DNA of 36,675 bases, from positions 1 to 36,675 of the forward strand of contig CAZMLC010000020.1 in assembly GCA_964567125.1 (NCBI GenBank). Direction: 5' to 3'. Under the pieces are notes generated by a model. The model was not told the DNA's origin. It was given only the letters and a program-made list of their open reading frames with translations, and did not search any database. Shown piece after piece: positions 31,970 to 36,675 of the stretch (positions are counted from its first letter, which is position 1; each line of letters begins with the position of its first letter). Source of the DNA: CAZMLC01 sp964567125 (GTDB lineage: Bacteria > Verrucomicrobiota > Kiritimatiellia > RFP12 > UBA1067). The position numbers were made by a program, and so were the translations under genes.

Positions 31970-32496
31970 GCCAGAGGATAACAGAGCGAATCGATCGGAT
32001 GGTCGATGGCCTTCTGATGGGAATCGGCGCCATGCTGGTTGTGATGGTGCTGCTGGCGGTCTTTTTCCGCTACGTGCTCAATCAGTCGCTCTCCTGGAGC
32101 GATGAGCTGGTGCGCTATCTCTTTGTCTGGTTCACCCTGCTGGGCGGGGCTGTGGTTGTGCGCGAACGCGAGCACATCCGCGTGGACTATTTTGTCGCGA
32201 AAATCCCGTTGCCCTTTAGACGCTGGATCGACATGACGATGATGCTTCTGGTCTGCGCCTTTCACGTGATGTTGGTCGTGCTTGGTGCTCTCTGGGTCTG
32301 GACAACGCGGGGCTCGTACACATCGGCGTTGCAGTGGCCGCTGAATCTGGTCTTTTACGCGGCGCTGCCGCTGACCTCGCTGATCGGCGCGTGGTACAGC
32401 ATACGCCGGTTGCTGCGCAGGGAATTCACCGAGCAGGACGTTGTGGAAGAGGAATGCCTCGCAGCCGAGCAGGGAGGTGACGCATGTCCGTCTTGA
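31966..32496 (+). CDS. dctQ: TRAP transporter small permease subunit DctQ
   Basis: A 176-residue membrane protein with four hydrophobic helices (about 15-37, 48-66, 88-108, 128-146). The family signature FFRYVLNQSLSWSDELVRYLFVWFTLLGGAVVVREREHIRVD is present in pieces across residues 33-74. It pairs with DctM and works with DctP to import an organic acid using the sodium or proton gradient. A GGAGGAG site precedes the ATG, which overlaps the regulator stop. It overlaps dctM by 13 bases. Confidence 0.93.
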   Translation: MSQRITERIDRMVDGLLMGIGAMLVVMVLLAVFFRYVLNQSLSWSDELVRYLFVWFTLLGGAVVVREREHIRVDYFVAKIPLPFRRWIDMTMMLLVCAFHVMLVVLGALWVWTTRGSYTSALQWPLNLVFYAALPLTSLIGAWYSIRRLLRREFTEQDVVEEECLAAEQGGDACPS

Positions 32497-33629
32497 TTGG
32501 AGGAATGTTTGTCCTGATGTTTCTGGGTATGCCGATCGCCTACGCGATTGGCATGGCCTCGCTGATCTACGTGGCAACCTGCACGGACATCTCGCTGATG
32601 GTGGTGGCGCAACGTATCTGCGTGGGCGCGGATTCGCTCGTCTTGCTGGCGCTGCCCTTTTTCCTGCTGGCGGGTGAGATCATGAATGCCGCGGGCATTA
32701 CGCAACGGCTGACGCGCTTGGCGCTGGCGTTGATCGGGCCGCCGCGCGGCGGGCTTTCGTATGTGGTGGTGGCGGTCAATGTATTGATTTCCATGGTCTC
32801 AGGCGCCGCAGTCGCGAGTGCCGCCGCCGTGGGGTCGACCATGGTACCGATGATGGAGAAGAAGGGATATCCGCGACCTTACGCGGCGGCGCTCAATGCG
32901 ACCGCGGCCACGATCGGACCGATCATTCCGCCGAGTGTCGGGTTTATCATTTACGCGTCCGTCTCCGGGGTCTCTGTCGGCAAGCTCTTTCTGGCAGGAA
33001 CGCTGCCAGGCATTCTGCTGGCCTTCGGTATTCTGCTCGTCTGCGTCGTGCAGGCCTATCGGCATCGTTATCCGGGCGGTGAACACCACAGCTGGCGCGA
33101 ACTGTGGATCAGCTTCCGCGACGCCGTGCCGGCGCTGATGATGCCCGTGATCATCTTGGGGGGTATCTTCGGCGGACTGGTAACGCCGACAGAGGCCGGT
33201 GCTCTGGCTGTGGCGTATGGACTCTTTGCCGGCTTCGTGATTTATCGCTCGCTCGATGGTGCGACGCTGCTCCGCATCCTGCTCATCACGGCTCGGCGTA
33301 CAGCGTCGGTCATGTTCATCATCGCCTGCGCCTCCTGTTTCGGTTTTCTGATTGCGCGCGAAGTCGATGCCGGCGGCATGATCAGCATGGTCCAGAGCAT
33401 GACGCAGAGCCGGACCACCTTGATGCTGATGTTGATCGGACTGATCCTTGCTCTGGGAACCGTGATGGAGGGCGGCAGCATCATGATCATCCTTACGCCC
33501 TTGCTCATGCCGCTTCTGAAAGCCTACGAAATCGATGCGATCCACTTCGGCGTGGTGTTTCAGCTCGGCATCATGGTTGGGCTCCTGACCCCGCCGGTCG
33601 GGATGCTGCTCTTCGTGCTTTCCGGTATC
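32484..33629 (+). CDS. dctM: TRAP transporter large permease subunit DctM, C-terminus lost in gap
   Basis: 382 residues are visible of an expected 425-430. It starts with a hydrophobic helix, then the family signatures GMPIAYAIGMASLIY, LPFFLLAGEIMNAAGIT, SGAAVASAAAVGSTMVP, NATAATIGPIIPPSVGFIIYA, GGLVTPTEAGALAVAYG and, near the break, LGIMVGLLTPPVGMLLFVLSGI. The last two helices must lie in the gap. It forms the ion-driven channel with DctQ. GGAGGTGACGC precedes the ATG. An apparent continuation of the frame beyond the Ns is an artefact. Confidence 0.93.
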
Positions 33630-33729
33630 NNNNNNNNNNNNNNNNNNNNNNNNNNNNNNNNNNNNNNNNNNNNNNNNNNNNNNNNNNNNNNNNNNNNNNN
33701 NNNNNNNNNNNNNNNNNNNNNNNNNNNNN
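33630..33729. other. Scaffold gap (100 N) at the end of dctM
   Basis: Exactly 100 N; flanks do not overlap. The missing part should include about 45 codons of dctM, so the real gap is probably longer than 100 bases and could contain more. Confidence 0.95.
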
Positions 33730-33774
33730 GCGTGCTACGCTTTTCCATACATAATAACCGTAACGAGGACTGCA

Positions 33775-36117
33775 ATGAAATCAGTAACGAGGGGATTTCT
33801 TATCGGGGCGTCGCTGGCAACAGCCTGCTGGAGCGAGAATATCGCTTTGCATCGGCCCTATACGCTCTCTGCGCGTCCGGGGTATAGCTACTCGACCGAT
33901 CCAGGCGATGCGACGCAGCTGACCGACGGCAGTTACGTCTCGGGCTATTTCTGGACGCAGAAGGGCTGCGTCGGCTGGAGCGGTGTTTCGCCCGTCCTGA
34001 TTACGATTGATCTGGGGCAGCGTTTACCGATTGGCGGCGTGACCTTCAATACCGCGGCCGGCGTGGCCGGTGTGAACTGGCCTGAGATGCTGGGCGTCTT
34101 CGCCAGCGATGATCAGAAGAGCTGGCGCTTTCTCGGCGACCTGACCCAGCTCGGTAACGCGGCAGCCCGGCCGCCTGCCACGGGTTACGGCTGCTTCAAA
34201 TATGCGACGGATACCCTGCGCGGCAGCGGCCGCTACGTCTGTCTGCTGGTGGTTGCACGGCCCTTTTGTTTCGTCGATGAGATCGAGGTGATGCGCGGCG
34301 CTGAAGCGGCGCTCACTGAACCGTTTGCCGGACCGACAACGACGGATATGCTCTCCTTCTTCCGCGAGCAGTGCGTGCGCAGCGGCGTGGCCGCCCGGTT
34401 GCGCGCTGATTGCGCGGCGCTGGGTGGCGACAGCCTCTTGCAGCAGAAGATCGAAACCTTTGCACAGGCGCAGCCCAACGATCTGCCTGGCATTCTGCCC
34501 TATGGTCCGCTGCATGAAGCCATCCTCGCGCTGCACCGCCCGACGTTGCGCGCCGCTGGTTTTGAAGCGCCGTTTCTGTGGACCAATAACCGCTGGGATC
34601 CGCTCACGCTGATTGCGCTGCCGGAGCGTCGCGCCGCTGCGCAGACGCTGGCGCTCGAACTCATGCGCAACGAGGTGCGCGGTGAAACCGTGAATATCAC
34701 GAACCCCACGGAGACTCCGCTCGAACTGGTTTGTACCTTGGAAGGTTTGCCTGCCGCGCTGAACAGCGAACTGCGCGAAGTGCTGGTGACGGATACGCAG
34801 AGTCGCCAGCCCATCGCCTCGGCGCTGCGGCCGCTCGCACCGGGCGAACGGGTGCGCGTGCCCGTGGGCTGTACGCGTCAGCTCTGGCTCGCGGTGCATC
34901 GCCCCACCGTCGCGGCTGGAAGGTATGACGGTCGCCTCGTGCTGACCTCCCCGACCTATCGCGCGACGCTGCCGGTGCGCATCCGCGTCAGTGCGCTGGA
35001 CTTCCCGTCCCGCCCCACGCTCCACGTCGGCGGCTGGGACTACGTGCAGGGCAAGGCTAACTACTATAAGACGCCGCAGAATCTGACGGCCAACCTGGCG
35101 ATGATGCGCGACCTCTATGTCGATTCACCGTGGGCCACGCCCGCGGTCTTTCCGGATGGCGCGCGCTTTGATGCCGCGGGGACGCTGACCAACGCCGCGG
35201 CGCTGGACTTCACGGAATGGGACCGCTGGGTCGAACGCTGGCACGGTGCGCGTAACTACTGCGTTTTCTTCAGCGTGGGCAAGGCCTTTCAGGGCGAACC
35301 CATGGGCACGCCGCGCTTTGCGACCATGCTGGCCACGTGGCTGCGCGCCTGGACGGACCATATGAAGACCCAGCAGCTCGCGCCGCACCAGCTGGTGATC
35401 CTGCTGTACGACGAACCGCATAAAACCGAGCATGACGCCATCAGCGTCGCCTGGGCCACCGCGATCAGACGCGCGGCGCTGGGCGTGACGCTCTTCGTCG
35501 ACCCGACCTATGAGGATCCGACAAAAGCGCAACCCGAGCTTTTTGAGGCGCACGATATCCTCTGTCCGCACACGCCCATGATCGTGCAGCAGGGTGAACC
35601 CTTCCGCGCCTTCTATCGCGCGTGGCAGGCCAAGGGCAAGACGCTCTGGCTCTACTCCTGCATGGGGCCTTCACGTCTGCTCGATCCGATCACCTATCAT
35701 CGCATGCAGATGTGGATCGCGTTTCAGCTCAATGCGCAGGGCACCTTCTACTGGGCGCTCGGCTGCGGTGGCGGCAACGGCAATTCGTGGCAGCCCTATG
35801 CGCAGCCACACAACGAATACTCGCCCTATTTTGTGAGCCCGACGAGCGTTATGGAGGCAAAGAACAGCGAAGCGCTGCGTGAGGGCGTCCAGGACTACGA
35901 ATACCTCGTCATGCTGCGCCAGGCGTTGACCAAGACGCAGCAGAGCGCGGCGTGGCAGGCGCAGGCGCGCACGCTGCTGGAGGAGGGCGTCCAGCGCGTG
36001 GTCGCGAGCGCGCAGTCCACGAATCTCTTTTGGAAGGTGGAGAAGGACCGGTCAGTGATGGATACCGCGCGCATCGCTGCGCTGCATCTGCTGGAGGAGG
36101 CAAGGCATGAAAAGTAA
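33775..36117 (+). CDS. Secreted DUF4091 glycoside-hydrolase-like protein with discoidin domain
   Basis: A 780-residue protein. Residues 1-20 are a signal peptide with a Cys at 18 that might be lipidated (weak lipobox). Residues 20-175 form an F5/8-type C (discoidin) carbohydrate-binding domain: NIALHRPYTLS, TDGSYVSGYFWTQKGCVGW, ITIDLGQRLPIGGVTF and FCFVDEIEVMRG. The rest contains a beta-sandwich (about 300-415) and a barrel-type region with VILLYDEPHK (D546, E547), an acidic pair placed like that of GH123-type enzymes, and ends with the DUF4091 hallmark LREGVQDYEYLVML near residue 701. GAGGA lies 5 bases before the ATG. An N-acetylhexosaminidase-like or other retaining glycosidase is plausible but unproven. 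Confidence 0.85.
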   Translation: MKSVTRGFLIGASLATACWSENIALHRPYTLSARPGYSYSTDPGDATQLTDGSYVSGYFWTQKGCVGWSGVSPVLITIDLGQRLPIGGVTFNTAAGVAGVNWPEMLGVFASDDQKSWRFLGDLTQLGNAAARPPATGYGCFKYATDTLRGSGRYVCLLVVARPFCFVDEIEVMRGAEAALTEPFAGPTTTDMLSFFREQCVRSGVAARLRADCAALGGDSLLQQKIETFAQAQPNDLPGILPYGPLHEAILALHRPTLRAAGFEAPFLWTNNRWDPLTLIALPERRAAAQTLALELMRNEVRGETVNITNPTETPLELVCTLEGLPAALNSELREVLVTDTQSRQPIASALRPLAPGERVRVPVGCTRQLWLAVHRPTVAAGRYDGRLVLTSPTYRATLPVRIRVSALDFPSRPTLHVGGWDYVQGKANYYKTPQNLTANLAMMRDLYVDSPWATPAVFPDGARFDAAGTLTNAAALDFTEWDRWVERWHGARNYCVFFSVGKAFQGEPMGTPRFATMLATWLRAWTDHMKTQQLAPHQLVILLYDEPHKTEHDAISVAWATAIRRAALGVTLFVDPTYEDPTKAQPELFEAHDILCPHTPMIVQQGEPFRAFYRAWQAKGKTLWLYSCMGPSRLLDPITYHRMQMWIAFQLNAQGTFYWALGCGGGNGNSWQPYAQPHNEYSPYFVSPTSVMEAKNSEALREGVQDYEYLVMLRQALTKTQQSAAWQAQARTLLEEGVQRVVASAQSTNLFWKVEKDRSVMDTARIAALHLLEEARHEK

Positions 36118-36675
36118 AATCGGTCTCGTTGTGCTGGTCATCTGCGCGCTGCGCGTGGCAGGCCTCGCGGCTGCCCCGTCGACCTGCGTGAAGAGCTGGT
36201 CGTTTCCCGTGGAGACCAACCGCGTCTACACCGTGACGGTCGAGAGCCCGACGCCGTTGGTCGCCTCGGATTATACCGCGGTGCTGGAGTGGTGCGCAAA
36301 AGATGGCGCGCGCGGATTCCGGCGCACGTTTTTGGCGCCCACTCCGAACGGGTGGCAGGGTAGCGAGCTGACGCCGACCAATGCCGTGAGCCTCAAGGTG
36401 CTGGTCTTCGCATTCGGCGAAACTGCCGCGGTGCCGGTCTTCACCCTGAAGCAGACCGCGACGCTACCGCAGCCGCCGCGGCGCGTGCGCATGGCTGTCG
36501 CGCTGCAGCAGACGCCCTCGCCCGCAACGTTGGAGGCGAATCGCCAGATCATGATCGAGACCATTCGCGCAGCCGGGGAAAAGAAAATCGAGTTGCTCTG
36601 CCTCTCGGAGAATTTCATTGATCGCAATGTTTCGCGGCCCTTGGAGGAACGCGCCTTCGCGCTGGATGCGCCCTT
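36107..36675 (+). CDS. Secreted carbon-nitrogen hydrolase (nitrilase superfamily), truncated by window end
   Basis: The frame opens at the ATG at 36107, overlapping the DUF4091 gene by 11 bases, and runs off the window (189 codons visible). Residues 1-23 are a signal peptide (MKSKIGLVVLVICALRVAGL...). About 100 residues of beta-rich sequence follow, then from about residue 127 the nitrilase-fold start RVRMAVALQQTPSP, NRQIMIETIRAAGEKKIELLCLSENF. Glu in LSENF matches the catalytic Glu of the family (normally in a PE motif). The Lys and Cys of the triad lie beyond the window. Carbon-nitrogen hydrolases act on amides or nitriles; an exported one next to a DUF4091 enzyme might deacylate an amino sugar, which is speculation. 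Confidence 0.72.
   Translation, partial: MKSKIGLVVLVICALRVAGLAAAPSTCVKSWSFPVETNRVYTVTVESPTPLVASDYTAVLEWCAKDGARGFRRTFLAPTPNGWQGSELTPTNAVSLKVLVFAFGETAAVPVFTLKQTATLPQPPRRVRMAVALQQTPSPATLEANRQIMIETIRAAGEKKIELLCLSENFIDRNVSRPLEERAFALDAP

Noticed and set aside
34024..35025. Open frame of 333 codons on the minus strand opposite the DUF4091 gene
   Set aside because: Shadow frame rich in Arg, Gln and His with no motif.
1..36675. tRNA, rRNA or riboswitch
   Set aside because: The intergenic stretches are short and I recognise no cloverleaf, rRNA segment or riboswitch core in them.

Overview
The window looks like part of a metagenome-assembled, Gram-negative genome from the PVC group, most likely Kiritimatiellota or a relative in Lentisphaerota/Verrucomicrobiota. 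The pointers are secreted enzymes carrying LamG domains, a Tat-exported Gfo/Idh oxidoreductase, a DUF4091 glycosidase-like protein, a RAYT-type transposase, and LPS heptose genes that imply an outer membrane. No rRNA or tRNA gene is visible, so the taxonomy is inference. Four runs of exactly 100 N mark scaffold joins (25093, 27361, 30308, 33630).

Layout. (1) 1-2582, rightward and clearly AT-rich: a 5'-truncated secreted protein with a caspase/gingipain-like core, an exported protein of unknown function, and a YafK/DpaA-type L,D-transpeptidase-fold protein. (2) 2705-8467, GC-rich cell-surface glycan genes: a GT2 glycosyltransferase, the leftward ADP-heptose operon hldE-gmhA-gmhB, and two GT4-type glycosyltransferases. 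(3) 8517-15721: a complete phosphate operon pstS-pstC-pstA-pstB-phoU-phoB-phoR behind an 11-bp-phased repeat that looks like a Pho box; PstA has an extra domain of about 170 residues. (4) 15924-17300: a Tat-exported Gfo/Idh/MocA oxidoreductase ending at a strong UUCG-loop terminator. (5) 17400-36675: a large divergent carbohydrate/sugar-acid locus.

In region 5 a short intergenic (31082-31204) holds two facing promoters and a TTTGTC-4-GACAAA palindrome. Rightward run a GntR/FCD regulator, TRAP transporter dctQ and dctM, a DUF4091 protein with a discoidin domain, and a secreted carbon-nitrogen hydrolase cut by the window end. Leftward run a two-LamG surface protein, a sialidase-fold protein, a RAYT transposase, a LamG/TIM-barrel glycosidase-like protein, a second sialidase-fold protein, the TRAP binding protein dctP, a HpcH/HpaI aldolase, a D-2-hydroxyacid dehydrogenase and a secreted alpha/beta hydrolase. 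The simplest reading is that secreted enzymes release an acidic sugar, the TRAP system (binding protein on one arm, membrane subunits on the other) imports it, and the aldolase plus dehydrogenase degrade it under control of the GntR protein. The substrate cannot be named from sequence.

Most unusual points: a RAYT transposase fused to a DprA-like half-domain with REP-like palindromes translated in frame inside it; a scaffold gap that is an artefact of a 55-bp contig overlap, so a split gene is really one intact 834-residue protein; and the divergent TRAP/glycosidase locus.
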